A stretch of DNA of 64,000 bases from Thermaurantimonas aggregans (GCF_003851885.1 NZ_BHZE01000009.1:46954-110953), one strand, 5' to 3'. Positions 27,817 through 37,382 are shown, counted from the stretch's first letter. Numbers and translations: made by a program. Notes: a model not told the origin generated them from the letters alone.

Positions 27817-29861
27817 TACTTCAGCAGTTTCTCGATTGCTGCCCTTACCTTGTTTGCATTGGGTAGCACGTAAGCTTCTAGTTCAGAGTTAAGAGGTATC
27901 GCTGGGGTTTCTATACTGCCTACTACCTGCACAGGTGCATCGAGATATTCAAAGCATTCTGCCGAAATCCTTCCTGCCAAAGCTTGAGCGAAGGAGTTGT
28001 TCACAGCCTCTTCTGTAACGACCAAACAACGGTTGTGTATTTGTACTCTTTCGCGAATTAATTCAAAATCAACCGGTACTATGCTTCTCAGATCTAAAAT
28101 CTCTACCTGACCAGCAAAGGCTTTAGCCGCTTCTTTGCTCCAGTACACGCCCATTCCGTATGTAACTACTACGCAGGTGGGTGCATCGTCAGATGGTTCT
28201 ATTAAATGCACCATCCGACCCTTTCCGATGGGAATTATGTAATGTTCGTCGGGTTCTACTGTTTTGGCATCTTCGGTGCCTTTTACCTTGCTCCAGTACA
28301 AGCCTTTGTGTTCGAGCACTACTACTGGGTTAGGATCGTAAAAAGCTGATTTTAGCAGTCCCTTTAAATCAGCTCCTGTAGATGGATAAACGACTTTTAT
28401 GCCTCTGATGTTGGCCAAAACGCTCTCTACTGACGAGCTATGGTATGGACCACCGCTGCCATAAGCACCAATGGGCACTCGAATAACCGCACTCACAGGC
28501 CACTTGCCGTTACTTAAAAAATACGACCTCGACAGCTCAGTGAAGAGCTGATTTAATCCTGGCCAGATGTAATCGGCAAACTGTACTTCTACAATTGGCT
28601 TTAGCCCGACGGCTGACATGCCTACAGTACTTCCGATGATAAAAGCCTCTTGTATCGGCGTATTAAACACGCGCTCATCTCCAAACTGTTGTGCCAGCGT
28701 GGCTGCCTCGCGAAAGACACCGCCGAGTCGCCTTCCTACGTCTTGCCCGTAAAGCAGAGCTTCGGGATGTTTTGCCAACAATTCTCTCACAGCAAAAAGG
28801 GCACTGTCAACCATTACGACTCTTTCTTTGCCAGCAGGTGTACGTTCGCCTTCCTCTCTTGTAATGGGCGTGGGTGCATAGTAATGCCTGTGTAAGTCTT
28901 CTGGATTGGGCTCTTCGGCTTTTAATGCCTTTTCAAAAGACTCAATGACAATTTTTTTCGCAATGGAATCAATGCCAACAATTTCTTGTTCAGTAATCCC
29001 TGTAGCCATTAACAAGTTTCGCAAGTAGGGCAGGGGATCGCGCTGCTGGTGAAAATGTAGATCGTCGCGATACATTTCACGTCGAACGCCTGAGGTGTGA
29101 TGTCCAAGCAGCGGAACATCTGTATGTAGTAATACAGGTCGGCGTTCATTTCGCACGATGTCTACTGCGCGCTCGACGGCTTCGAAAATTTCGTCAAATC
29201 GACTGCCGTCGGCTGTTACGCGCTCAAGGCCTTTGAAGCCTTGAGCGTATTCATAGGCATCTTGTGCGCGTGTTTCGGCCGCGGTTGCTGAGATATCCCA
29301 GCCGTTGTCCTGCACAAAATAGAGGATGGGTAGCTTTTTAAGGACGGCCATTTGCAGGGCTTCGCTCACTTCTCCTTCCGTCATCGCAGCATCGCCAATG
29401 CTGCATACTGCAATTGCGCCTTTCTCTTCATCGGTCATCATTCCCGTCACTTCCTTGTAGCGAAGTCCCATGGCGCAGCCAGTGATGGGAATGGCCTGCA
29501 TACCAGTAGCTGAGCTTTGGTGGGGTATTTTTGGTTTATCCGGGTCTTTAAGGCTCGGATGGCTGTAGTAGGTGCGTCCACCAGAGAAGGGGTCGTCTTT
29601 TTTAGCAAGTAATTGCAACATTAATTCGTAGGGCGACATCCCGATGGTGAGCAGCACGCTATCGTCGCGATAATATAGGCTTAAGTAATCTTTTGGCAGT
29701 AAGTGCATGCCGAGCGCTATTTGCGCTGCCTCGTGCCCACGGCTTGTAGCGTGTACATATTTGCTTGTGATGTCGCGCTTCTCTTCAAATAGGTCGCTCA
29801 TGGCTCTTGCAGTGGCCATGATCTTATATGCATTTAGCAAAACTTTTTTTGAAAGACTCAT
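27813..29861 (-). CDS. Fused alpha/beta subunit thiamine-diphosphate E1 dehydrogenase (branched-chain 2-oxoacid/acetoin type)
   Basis: 682 residues. The N-terminal half (about 1-330) is the E1-alpha TPP domain with GHEAAQIALG, YRDDSVLLTIGMS and the TPP-binding stretch GDAAMTEGEVSEALQMAVLK; the C-terminal half (about 350-682) is E1-beta with GQDVGRRLGGVFREA and EVQFADYI, then the transketolase C-terminal domain. Bacteroidota often fuse the two subunits. It likely decarboxylates branched-chain 2-oxoacids (or pyruvate) and passes the acyl group to an E2 lipoyl enzyme encoded elsewhere. A 400-base gap precedes it; a one-mismatch -7 box (GATATTTG, 29893-29886) lies 24 bases from the start. Confidence 0.9.
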   Translation of the reverse strand: MSLSKKVLLNAYKIMATARAMSDLFEEKRDITSKYVHATSRGHEAAQIALGMHLLPKDYLSLYYRDDSVLLTIGMSPYELMLQLLAKKDDPFSGGRTYYSHPSLKDPDKPKIPHQSSATGMQAIPITGCAMGLRYKEVTGMMTDEEKGAIAVCSIGDAAMTEGEVSEALQMAVLKKLPILYFVQDNGWDISATAAETRAQDAYEYAQGFKGLERVTADGSRFDEIFEAVERAVDIVRNERRPVLLHTDVPLLGHHTSGVRREMYRDDLHFHQQRDPLPYLRNLLMATGITEQEIVGIDSIAKKIVIESFEKALKAEEPNPEDLHRHYYAPTPITREEGERTPAGKERVVMVDSALFAVRELLAKHPEALLYGQDVGRRLGGVFREAATLAQQFGDERVFNTPIQEAFIIGSTVGMSAVGLKPIVEVQFADYIWPGLNQLFTELSRSYFLSNGKWPVSAVIRVPIGAYGSGGPYHSSSVESVLANIRGIKVVYPSTGADLKGLLKSAFYDPNPVVVLEHKGLYWSKVKGTEDAKTVEPDEHYIIPIGKGRMVHLIEPSDDAPTCVVVTYGMGVYWSKEAAKAFAGQVEILDLRSIVPVDFELIRERVQIHNRCLVVTEEAVNNSFAQALAGRISAECFEYLDAPVQVVGSIETPAIPLNSELEAYVLPNANKVRAAIEKLLKY

Positions 29862-30261
29862 GATCGTAGTTACTCACTTCTGCCGCAAATATCCGACGTG
29901 CCTATTGCTTGATTTTACTTTATTTTTAATTTGCAAGTATTAAAAGCTAAATATTGGATAGGCTACCAGCACTGTGGTTAGTGCCCAATTTAGATACAAC
30001 AATCTCAATTACTTTTCATTTTGAAATGTAAACAATTCAAAAATTGTAAGAGCGATTTTTTTAAAATCTAATAAGAAGGACTTAAATCCAGGTCCAAGCA
30101 TTTTTTTGAAAAATTAAACACAAATAGTTAGTGAGAGTAATAATCTGGATAGGGTATTGAAAAGTTAAAGTTTTTCTTTTTGGTTCTATGTAATTTTTTA
30201 AGTACTCAAGGTGAAGCAACTTAAACTTTAATAGAATACATTATTGTAAAATGTATATCTG
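29862..30261. other. 400-base intergenic gap, no gene seen
   Basis: AT-rich, no ORF of note and no tRNA-like sequence. It holds the weak E1 -7 box and a small palindrome ACAATT-CAAA-AATTGT (30033-30048). No terminator for the TPR gene that ends at 30262 is obvious. Confidence 0.5.
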
Positions 30262-31758
30262 TCATTTCAAGCTATCTATTCTCTCAAGACCAGCTTTAGC
30301 CTTCTGATGTAACCCTTCCTGATACGGGAAATTCCTCATAGCCAAACATTTTTGAAAGTTGATCTTGGCCTTATCGCGTTGTCCGATTTTTTCGTAAAGC
30401 AGCGCTGCTTGTAAGGCGGCATTTGCTCTGCTAAAGCTAGATGCTGAGTTTGCTTCGACAGCTTTTTCAAAAGCATCGATGGCCAAATAGATCAAGCCTT
30501 GCTTTTGATAGATCCTACCTAATCTGTAATAATACTCTGCTTTCTCTACATCCGTCTGACAGCAGTCTAACGCAGAGTCAGCTTGCAGTACCTCTAGAGC
30601 TTCTGTCAGATATCCTCCGTCGAAGAATACTCTTGCTTTAATAAGCGTCTTGTTGAGGGGTTCATTGGCTTCGCGCTCAGCCTGTTGATCAGGGCCAATT
30701 ATTGACTGACCGACGTGAGGTATTCGTCGCATCAGCGAATCGGCTTTTTCTGTTTCATCTTTCAGCAAGTAATGCCATGCTAACAATTTGTATGTAGCCT
30801 TGATATGATGTTTACCTCGATAATCTTTTAGATATGTAAAAAAGCTTTGCTCTGCTTCAGCCCTTCCAGCAGCAAGTCGTGCTTTACCCAGCAGAAAATG
30901 ATAATAATGCAATTTTACCTGTCCTGCTTTAGGCTTATTGGTTTCGAGCAAGTTTAATGCGGCTTCGTTATAGCCTTGTTCCATGAGCACTTTAGCGCAC
31001 ACCACTGCCGTGCAAAAGTTCTCATTTGGATTTATACCTTCATTTTGAGGTAAAACATCCTCATTATCAATCAGTTGTTTAGCTGTAATCAGATAGAGCA
31101 GATTAGCTTTGGTGAGGTAAGGTTTGTATTCACGTTGTTGTACTATGGTGCGATGCGCTGATTTCATGAGTTGAAGGCCTTTTTGTACATCGCCTGTATA
31201 GCCAATAATGGATAAATACTTGCGCAACTCAGGCGGCAAACTGCCTATAGTGGCTATCATATTGCCCCAAACGAGGCGTACCACAGCGTCTTTTGGGTAT
31301 TGGTTATAGGCTATTTTAGCAAGATTGTAAGCCGAGAGAAAGTCGGAGGCTGCTCTTAATCGATTGTCTAATCGCACCTGCAGCATTCCGGAGTAGATGT
31401 AAATTTCGATTCGCGCTAAAAAATGATGCACGAATTGTTCGCGATCAGATTCGATGTCCTTAAGCAGCTTTTTCAGCAGACCGATATTTTTTCTCGTTAT
31501 TTCGTCCACATCAGCGGCCGTAGCTTCGGCGAAGAGCAGAGCAGCTCTAGCGGCATAAATTGCTCGATTGTCAGCTGAAGAAACAACTTCTTCGTCCAGC
31601 ATCTTTCGCGCATCTCGCAAAAACAAGTTGTACGTCTGTTGCTGGGCAGTGAGCACTTGAGGGGTAAAAGCAAAACTTGCCTTCGAAAGACTGATAGATA
31701 GTGATAGTAGTAAAGAAAAAAGGGATTTCAACACGAAATCCCTGTTTTCAAAAATCAT
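30262..31758 (-). CDS. TPR-rich protein of unknown function
   Basis: 498 residues. Hydrophobic N-terminus looks like a signal peptide (SLFSLLLSLSISLSKASFAF) although the first nine residues are polar, so a GTG or TTG start about eight codons in is possible. The rest is helical with TPR-like units, clearest at the C-terminus (AEYYYRLGRIYQKQGLIYLA, then LQAALLYEKIGQRDKAKINF). It was probably exported. It lies 14 bases after the coiled-coil gene on the same strand and ends the Nif3 operon. No closer assignment is possible. Confidence 0.75.
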   Translation of the reverse strand: MIFENRDFVLKSLFSLLLSLSISLSKASFAFTPQVLTAQQQTYNLFLRDARKMLDEEVVSSADNRAIYAARAALLFAEATAADVDEITRKNIGLLKKLLKDIESDREQFVHHFLARIEIYIYSGMLQVRLDNRLRAASDFLSAYNLAKIAYNQYPKDAVVRLVWGNMIATIGSLPPELRKYLSIIGYTGDVQKGLQLMKSAHRTIVQQREYKPYLTKANLLYLITAKQLIDNEDVLPQNEGINPNENFCTAVVCAKVLMEQGYNEAALNLLETNKPKAGQVKLHYYHFLLGKARLAAGRAEAEQSFFTYLKDYRGKHHIKATYKLLAWHYLLKDETEKADSLMRRIPHVGQSIIGPDQQAEREANEPLNKTLIKARVFFDGGYLTEALEVLQADSALDCCQTDVEKAEYYYRLGRIYQKQGLIYLAIDAFEKAVEANSASSFSRANAALQAALLYEKIGQRDKAKINFQKCLAMRNFPYQEGLHQKAKAGLERIDSLK

Positions 31759-31772
31759 TCTTTATTGAGATT

Positions 31773-32549
31773 TTATCGGAACGATTCAATCAATTTGTTG
31801 ATTTTCTCTTCTTCTTCCCGAGCCAATTCAGAATCTACTAAAATGCGACCACTGTGCTCGTCGATGATGATTTTTTTGCGCGACTGAATTTCGAGCTGAC
31901 GCTGAGGTGGGATGGTAAAGTATGACCCCATTGATGCACCGCGTTCTACTGGCACTACAGCAAGGCCGTTTTTCATACGCTCACGGATGCGCTTGTATGC
32001 AGCTAGTAGGCGAGGCTCGATCATCTGAGCAAATTCTTCTGACTTCTTAAGGAGAATTTCCTCTTCTTTAGAAGTTTCTTCTAAAATCGACTCGAGCTCT
32101 TGTTTTTTGTACTCAAGGTGCGAGGTGAGCTCGGCTATTTTTTCTTTAGCATCTTGTATTTGAGCAGATTTACTTTCAATACGGTTTTTGGCTTCATTCA
32201 TGCGCTTCTCTGCCAGTTTGATGTCGAGTTCTTGATATTCGATTTCTTTTGACAGTGTTTCGAACTCACGGTTGTTGCGCACATTTTTTTGCTGCTCTTT
32301 GTATTTGTTGATTTTGTCTAAACAGCTTTTAATGAAAATCTTTTTGGACTTTATATCGTTTTCGAGCTCTGCAATTTCTTGATTCAACTTTTCTACACGT
32401 GTGTTGAGTCCTTCGATTTCATCTTCTAAATCTTGTACTTCGAGGGGTAGATCTCCACGTATGGCTTTTATCTTGTCAATTCTTGAATCAATCAGTTGTA
32501 AATCATACAGTGCGCGAAGCTTCATTTCAACTGTAACTTCTTGGCTCAT
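31773..32549 (-). CDS. C4-type zinc-ribbon family coiled-coil protein without its cysteines
   Basis: 258 residues. A long coiled coil (about 10-185, heptads such as ELENDIKSKKIFIKSCLDKI) followed by a C-terminal domain ending GRILVDSELA. In the family this domain is normally a C-x2-C...C-x2-C ribbon with the same PPQ...GRILVD core. Here the core is kept (TIPPQRQLEI, EHSGRILVD) but cysteines are replaced by Gly/Ala/Ser and Asp/Ser, so no zinc can be bound. The function of the family is unknown; it is often next to nif3, as here (six-base gap). Confidence 0.85.
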   Translation of the reverse strand: MSQEVTVEMKLRALYDLQLIDSRIDKIKAIRGDLPLEVQDLEDEIEGLNTRVEKLNQEIAELENDIKSKKIFIKSCLDKINKYKEQQKNVRNNREFETLSKEIEYQELDIKLAEKRMNEAKNRIESKSAQIQDAKEKIAELTSHLEYKKQELESILEETSKEEEILLKKSEEFAQMIEPRLLAAYKRIRERMKNGLAVVPVERGASMGSYFTIPPQRQLEIQSRKKIIIDEHSGRILVDSELAREEEEKINKLIESFR

Positions 32550-32555
32550 AGCGTT

Positions 32556-33653
32556 TTATAGGGTGATTATTGGATTTGTTTTAACATTTGAAATTTGGAC
32601 TGCGAATGTATTGAATTTTTTCTTTAAAAATTCTGCAAATTCATTGATTATCATTATTTCCGTCTCGTAGTGTCCGGCGTCGATTATTCCAAATGAGCTA
32701 TCAGCCAAAAAGAAGTCGTGGTATTTTACATCACCGGTTATAAATACATCTGCTCCGCTTTTTCGAGCATCTGGTATGAGGAAAGCACCTGATCCTCCGC
32801 AGAATGCCACTTTTTTTACAACTGCCGGGTGCTGCTTCGAGGATCGGATAAATTCCAGTCCTAAGGCTTGTTTCACTACGTGTGCAAAGTCCTCATAATC
32901 CATGGGTTCTGGCAATTGTCCTATGCCTCCGGCACCTGATTCAGGATCAATGTTTTGAAGGGGGATTACAAAATGAGCGACTTCTTCGTACGGGTGTGCT
33001 TCGAGCATGGCTGCTATTACTTGTCGGAGCTTTCGGCCTGGCACAATTACTTCTAAACGCCTTTCGTTAACGCGCTCTAGGCGGTGTATTTCGCCTATGG
33101 CCGGTTTAGCGTTTTCTAATGGCAAAAAGCTACCAGTGCCCGAAAGAGAATATCCGCAATGTGAGTAGTTGCCGATGTGTCCGGCGCCTGCTTCAAACAT
33201 GGCTGCTTCTACGCGTTTAAAGGCTTCCTCAGGTATAAAAACTACCACGCTGTATAGGCGATCTTTACCAGGTTTTAATATTTTAAAATCTTGCAGTCCT
33301 AATTTCTTTGCCAATTGCTTGTTCACACCGTGCACAATGTTGTCAGCGTTAGTATGAAGTGCTATATGCGAAATTCCATGTCGAATGAGGTCGGCCACCA
33401 ATCGCTGATCTTCTATCTGTCTGTTTATCTTTTTTAATGGCTTGAAGATGAGGGGATGATGTGTAATAATCAGTTGACAATCAAAACTTAATGCCTCTTG
33501 AATTACTTCATGAGTAATTTCAAATGCTATCAAGGCATTTTTAACCTCTTGTCCAGGATCACCTATCAACAGGCCGGTATTATCGTAATCTTCACTCAGG
33601 TCGTTAGTGGCAAAAGTTTCAAGGTATTTTGCTATGTTTCCTACCGTTTCCAT
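32556..33653 (-). CDS. Nif3-like dinuclear metal-centre protein
   Basis: 365 residues. Metal-binding residues are visible in THHPLIF (about 64-70) and in HTNAD (about 99-103), with the C-terminal ligand pair in DAGHYETE (about 328-335). Between the two halves lies an inserted PII-like domain (about 130-240), the long form of the family. Nif3/YbgI proteins are GTP-cyclohydrolase-like hydrolases of poorly known role. First gene of a three-gene minus-strand operon with the coiled-coil and TPR genes. Confidence 0.92.
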   Translation of the reverse strand: METVGNIAKYLETFATNDLSEDYDNTGLLIGDPGQEVKNALIAFEITHEVIQEALSFDCQLIITHHPLIFKPLKKINRQIEDQRLVADLIRHGISHIALHTNADNIVHGVNKQLAKKLGLQDFKILKPGKDRLYSVVVFIPEEAFKRVEAAMFEAGAGHIGNYSHCGYSLSGTGSFLPLENAKPAIGEIHRLERVNERRLEVIVPGRKLRQVIAAMLEAHPYEEVAHFVIPLQNIDPESGAGGIGQLPEPMDYEDFAHVVKQALGLEFIRSSKQHPAVVKKVAFCGGSGAFLIPDARKSGADVFITGDVKYHDFFLADSSFGIIDAGHYETEIMIINEFAEFLKKKFNTFAVQISNVKTNPIITL

Positions 33654-33746
33654 CTTTTATGATAGTTTATATTTGTATATCAAAATATTACAGCTTGCTC
33701 CAGAACATTAATTATTATGCTTAACAAATAAAAAATTTTGCGAATG

Positions 33747-33777
33747 TTGCAGAAATCTTTTTAAAGAGTTTTCTTTG
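33747..33777 (+). promoter_or_regulatory. Candidate promoter of the DUF1648 gene
   Basis: TTG (33747-33749), 20-base spacer, TTTCTTTG (33770-33777, one mismatch to TAnnTTTG), 21 bases before ATG 33799. Confidence 0.5.
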
Positions 33778-33798
33778 TAGCATGTAAAATTTAACAAT

Positions 33799-34305
33799 AT
33801 GTTCGTCAGAAAAAGCAAATCCGTCCTTTTTGAATACGTATTTGAAAGTTTGGCGCTTGCTTTTCTGATCATGTCATTTTTCATCGTAGCTCTTTCCTAC
33901 TCAAAATTACCCGCATTTATCGAATTAAATTTTGGTTTCAAGGGTTCGTTTGAAAGAGAAGGACATAAATTGAATTTGTTCTTTTTACCATCGATTACTG
34001 CAGTTTTGTATTTCCTCTTGTCTGCCTTGCAAAAAAATCCAGATCAACTGCTTTCTGTGCTCAAAAAAGACGAGAAAAAAAATAGTGAAGATATACTGCG
34101 CATCAGCATTCGATTTTTGATACTCATTAAATTCATCATTAATCTGTCTGGATTTCTCATAACTTACCAAACTATTTACACACCCTTGCAGGACAATTTC
34201 ATGCTTTCAAAATTCATGTTACCGATTGTTTTGGTAATTTTATTATTCCCGTTGGTTTTGCTTATTTATCGGTTTGCCAGCGAGCTGCGCAAGATGGTGA
34301 AATGA
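33799..34305 (+). CDS. DUF1648-like membrane protein
   Basis: 168 residues with four predicted membrane helices (about 14-34, 60-78, 102-125, 135-158). The N-terminal pattern with KLPAFIELNFGFKGSFEREGHK fits the DUF1648/SdpI-like motif (LP..I..HF...G). No catalytic motif. It is a single gene with its own promoter, and ends one base before the convergent aspartate-kinase stop. Role unknown; SdpI-type proteins give immunity to peptide toxins, but that cannot be inferred here. Confidence 0.7.
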   Translation: MFVRKSKSVLFEYVFESLALAFLIMSFFIVALSYSKLPAFIELNFGFKGSFEREGHKLNLFFLPSITAVLYFLLSALQKNPDQLLSVLKKDEKKNSEDILRISIRFLILIKFIINLSGFLITYQTIYTPLQDNFMLSKFMLPIVLVILLFPLVLLIYRFASELRKMVK

Positions 34306-34306
34306 T

Positions 34307-35566
34307 TCACACATCTCGCACGGCTAACTGATACACTGTGGGTGTAGTTTGCTGAAGAAGGGGGTCTTTGTTCTGCAGAAAAATTTTAATATCTGACTCT
34401 GAGTAATGCCTTATTGTATAGAGAACAAGTCCTTCAGAATAATCGATTTCAAAGGATTTACGTAGGGAGTCGAGTAACAGAGGTACGTTTACCGGATCGT
34501 GATTAATGATAAAGGTAGAGCTCGTGGCTGTGTTTTGAGCCAAATTCACTCTAATGCCATACCTGTGAAACATAGCGTAAATCTGACTTAAATGCTCTTC
34601 AACAATGAAGGCTAAGTCCGTAGTCCGCACATTGAGCAGCGCCTGATTGGTCTTTCGGATATAACAAGGTACCATCGGATCAAGTGGGCTGCCATTCTCT
34701 ATCACAGTGCCAGGCGATTGTGGATCGACAAATGACTTTACCATTAAGGGAATTCCCTTGTGCTTAAGGGGCTGAATGGTTTTTGGGTGAATGACCGAGG
34801 CACCGTAATAGGCTAGCTCAATGGCCTCAGAGAAGCTAATCTTGTTCAGCAGCACGGTATTTTCAAAAACTTTTGGATCGCCATTGAGCACGCCTGGAAC
34901 GTCCTTCCAGATAGTTACGCTCTCAGCATCGAGGCAGTAGGCGACTATGGCTGCAGTGTAGTCACTACCTTCACGACCGAGGGTGGTGGCATGATAATTG
35001 TCGTCGCTGCCAATGAAGCCTTGAACTACATATCTGCTCTCAGGGTTACGAATAGCTTGACGAAGCAAAATTTCTGTGAAATTCCAGTTCACTCGGGCAA
35101 ATCGATAGTTTTGATCGGTTTTAATCAGCTTACGAGCATCGAGCCAGGTGTTTTCTACCCCTACATCGCTCAGATAAGCGCTTACGATACGTGTACTGAT
35201 GATTTCACCATAGCTTACGATCCTATCGTATACCAGGTTGTAATCGGCTTCGGGCTTTGTCTGACAGATTAGGCGCAGTTGGTAGAAAGTATGCTCCACC
35301 TCTTCATAAACGATATGGTGAGGATTCGCAAAGAGTTCGCTCATAATGGATAGATGATACGCCCTGATTTCATCGAGCTTGGCTTGCCAATCTCCCTGTT
35401 CGTAGTAGTGCGATCTAACCACCTCTTCTAAGGCGTTGGTGGTTTTGCCCATAGCCGATACCACGATGATTAATCCATCGTTTTCAAATAACTGTATGAT
35501 GCGAGCTATGTTTTTTACGCCTTGAGCATCTTTTACCGATGCTCCACCAAATTTGAATACTTTCAT
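34307..35566 (-). CDS. lysC: Aspartate kinase, monofunctional
   Basis: 419 residues from ATG 35566 (MKVFKFGGASVKDAQG), a start supported by the four-base ATGA overlap with the upstream GNAT gene. Phosphorylates aspartate, first step to lysine, threonine and methionine. Motifs: KFGGAS at 5-10, REGSDYTAA (about 199-207), and TIWKDVPGV; the C-terminus has two compact ACT-like regulatory segments (about 265-419). No fused homoserine dehydrogenase. Last gene of lysA-GNAT-lysC. Confidence 0.93.
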   Translation of the reverse strand: MKVFKFGGASVKDAQGVKNIARIIQLFENDGLIIVVSAMGKTTNALEEVVRSHYYEQGDWQAKLDEIRAYHLSIMSELFANPHHIVYEEVEHTFYQLRLICQTKPEADYNLVYDRIVSYGEIISTRIVSAYLSDVGVENTWLDARKLIKTDQNYRFARVNWNFTEILLRQAIRNPESRYVVQGFIGSDDNYHATTLGREGSDYTAAIVAYCLDAESVTIWKDVPGVLNGDPKVFENTVLLNKISFSEAIELAYYGASVIHPKTIQPLKHKGIPLMVKSFVDPQSPGTVIENGSPLDPMVPCYIRKTNQALLNVRTTDLAFIVEEHLSQIYAMFHRYGIRVNLAQNTATSSTFIINHDPVNVPLLLDSLRKSFEIDYSEGLVLYTIRHYSESDIKIFLQNKDPLLQQTTPTVYQLAVRDV

Positions 35567-36039
35567 TTTTCTTGTTGGTTTTGATGCACGATTAATCTGC
35601 CGTTCCACCATTCTTTATCGATTTCGGCCTTCCACTTTTTGTAAAAGTTTAAGGCTGGCTCGTTCCAGGTAAGTACTTGCCAATTGATGCTATAGTATCG
35701 ATTTTCTGTTGCGTACTTGACAAGTGCTTGCATGAGGGCACTGCCGGCTCCACTACGGCGATGCGATTGTTTTACTACGATGTCTTCTAGATAAAGACAG
35801 CGTCCCTTCCAGGTGCTGTAGCGATCATAGCAGAGCGCCATTCCTATGGTTTGTCCATTCAGCTGAGCCACCCAGGCTTTAAAGTAGCCGTTTTGCCAAT
35901 CTTTCAGGAGCTGATCGGGAGTATTGATTACTTCATCTGCAGCGTGTTCGTATTCAGCTAGTTCGGCGATAAGTTCATAAATATCGGTTATGTCGTCTAC
36001 ATCGGCCATTCTCACTGTAATGTTTTTATTATCAGTCAT
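35563..36039 (-). CDS. GNAT N-acetyltransferase, SSAT/thialysine-acetyltransferase-like
   Basis: 158 residues. Acetyl-CoA-binding motif A is QSHRRSGAGSAL (about 90-101) and the segment YDRYSTWKGRCLYLEDIVV (about 71-89) is the signature of the spermidine/spermine N1-acetyltransferase group, whose SSAT2 members acetylate thialysine and other diamines. Inserted between lysA (12 bases upstream) and lysC (four-base overlap), so it is co-translated with lysine biosynthesis. A lysine-like acceptor is a reasonable guess, not shown. Confidence 0.85.
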   Translation of the reverse strand: MTDNKNITVRMADVDDITDIYELIAELAEYEHAADEVINTPDQLLKDWQNGYFKAWVAQLNGQTIGMALCYDRYSTWKGRCLYLEDIVVKQSHRRSGAGSALMQALVKYATENRYYSINWQVLTWNEPALNFYKKWKAEIDKEWWNGRLIVHQNQQEK

Positions 36040-36051
36040 TTTAATTTTAAC

Positions 36052-37287
36052 TTAAAATTCCAAATCGCCTTTTACTACTGTCGCCAGCAGATCATCTAAG
36101 GTTTGTCGACGGCTGATGAGGTAATCCTGTCCGTTGTGCAGGAGGACTTCAGCAGGTCGTAATCGAGCATTGTAGTTGCTCGACATGCTGTAGAGATATG
36201 CCCCGGCATTTAAAAAGCAAAGAATGTCGCCTTCGCGTACTTCAGGCAGGGGTCTGTCCCAAGCAAAAGTATCGGTTTCGCAGATATAGCCCACCACGGT
36301 GTAGATGCGTTCTATTCCGTTGGGATTGCTCAGGTTCAGAATGTGGTGATATGCATCGTAAAGCATGGGCCGAATAAAGTGATTGAAACCTGAATTTACT
36401 CCGGCAAATACGGTAGCCGTGGTTTGTTTTACCACATTTACTCGCACTAAGAAGTACCCTGCTTCGCTTACCAGCCATTTTCCTGGCTCAAATACTAGGG
36501 ATAGTTCGCGGCCATAATTCTTACAGAATTCGGCAAACATTTCACCCATTTTGTCGCCAAGTTCTTCCACATTAGTTCCCTTTTCACCAGGCTTATAGGG
36601 CACTTTAAAACCGCTTCCAAAATCGACGTATTCCAAGTCTGGAAAGTCAAATGCCAGGTCGAGCAGTATCTGCGCTCCGCGCAAGAAGACGTCAACATCT
36701 AAAATGTCGCTACCGGTGTGCATGTGCAGCCCGTTCACTTTTATGCCGTAGTGTTTTACGATACGCTGCAGATGTCGGCTCTGGTGAATGGATATTCCAA
36801 ATTTCGAATCGATATGTCCGGTCGAAATCTTGTGGTGACCGCCAGCTAGTATGTGTGGATTGATGCGTATGCATACTGGAACGGAGCTTCCGTAGCGATT
36901 TCCGAATTGCTCGAGAATTGAAAGATTGTCGATGTTTACTTTCACACCTAATTCTACAGCCTGGATGATTTCATTTAAATCCACGCAATTGGGCGTAAAG
37001 AGGATGTCATCTGGCTGAAATCCAGACATGAGGCCGATGTGTACCTCTTCGATCGAGACGGTGTCAAGCCCTGCTCCGAGCGATTTGAAAAACCGAAGGA
37101 TGTTGGGATTTCCAAGAGCTTTGCAGGCGTAATTAAACTTAACGTGTTGTCCCTCAAAGGCCTTGGTAAGTCGGCTATATTGCCGTTCCATCACATCGGT
37201 ATCGTACACAAATACGGGAGTTCCGTATTTTTCACCTAGATGTAGAAGTTTTTCGGTGGTGGTCGATTCGAGGTTTAATTTACTCAT
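36052..37287 (-). CDS. lysA: Diaminopimelate decarboxylase
   Basis: 411 residues. PLP-dependent decarboxylation of meso-diaminopimelate to lysine. The PLP lysine is in NYACKALGNPNI (about 48-59), followed by SIEEVHIGL, HTGSDI (about 194-199), EPGKWLVSEAG (about 267-277) and the C-terminal substrate segment CETDTFAWDRP with NAGAYLYSMSSNYN. All fold-type III marks are present. First gene of the lysine operon; it follows two hairpins that isolate it from the upstream lipoprotein gene. Confidence 0.96.
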   Translation of the reverse strand: MSKLNLESTTTEKLLHLGEKYGTPVFVYDTDVMERQYSRLTKAFEGQHVKFNYACKALGNPNILRFFKSLGAGLDTVSIEEVHIGLMSGFQPDDILFTPNCVDLNEIIQAVELGVKVNIDNLSILEQFGNRYGSSVPVCIRINPHILAGGHHKISTGHIDSKFGISIHQSRHLQRIVKHYGIKVNGLHMHTGSDILDVDVFLRGAQILLDLAFDFPDLEYVDFGSGFKVPYKPGEKGTNVEELGDKMGEMFAEFCKNYGRELSLVFEPGKWLVSEAGYFLVRVNVVKQTTATVFAGVNSGFNHFIRPMLYDAYHHILNLSNPNGIERIYTVVGYICETDTFAWDRPLPEVREGDILCFLNAGAYLYSMSSNYNARLRPAEVLLHNGQDYLISRRQTLDDLLATVVKGDLEF

Positions 37288-37324
37288 CTTCTGATAGTTA
37301 AATTGGTTAAATAAAAACGCAATA

Positions 37325-37362
37325 AAAAAGCCGGAAATTCCCTAAAGGAATGTCCGGCTTTT
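37325..37362 (-). terminator. Terminator after the small lipoprotein gene
   Basis: Stem AAAAGCCGGA/TCCGGCTTTT with an inner ATTCC/GGAAT pairing and a run of six T on the minus strand. Confidence 0.85.
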
Positions 37363-37382
37363 GCCCCGTTTTTCGTCGGGGC
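37363..37382 (-). repeat. Second hairpin directly before the lipoprotein stop
   Basis: GCCCCG and CGGGGC pair around eight bases; it starts one base beyond the lipoprotein stop codon (37384) and adjoins the terminator, making a tandem hairpin end. Confidence 0.65.

Noticed and set aside
30033..30048. Small palindrome in the 400-base gap
   Set aside because: Six-base AT arms are expected by chance in such AT-rich DNA.
33668..33675. TATATTTG on the plus strand
   Set aside because: It is 124 bases from the nearest plus-strand start, and a closer TTG-20-TTTCTTTG promoter exists.
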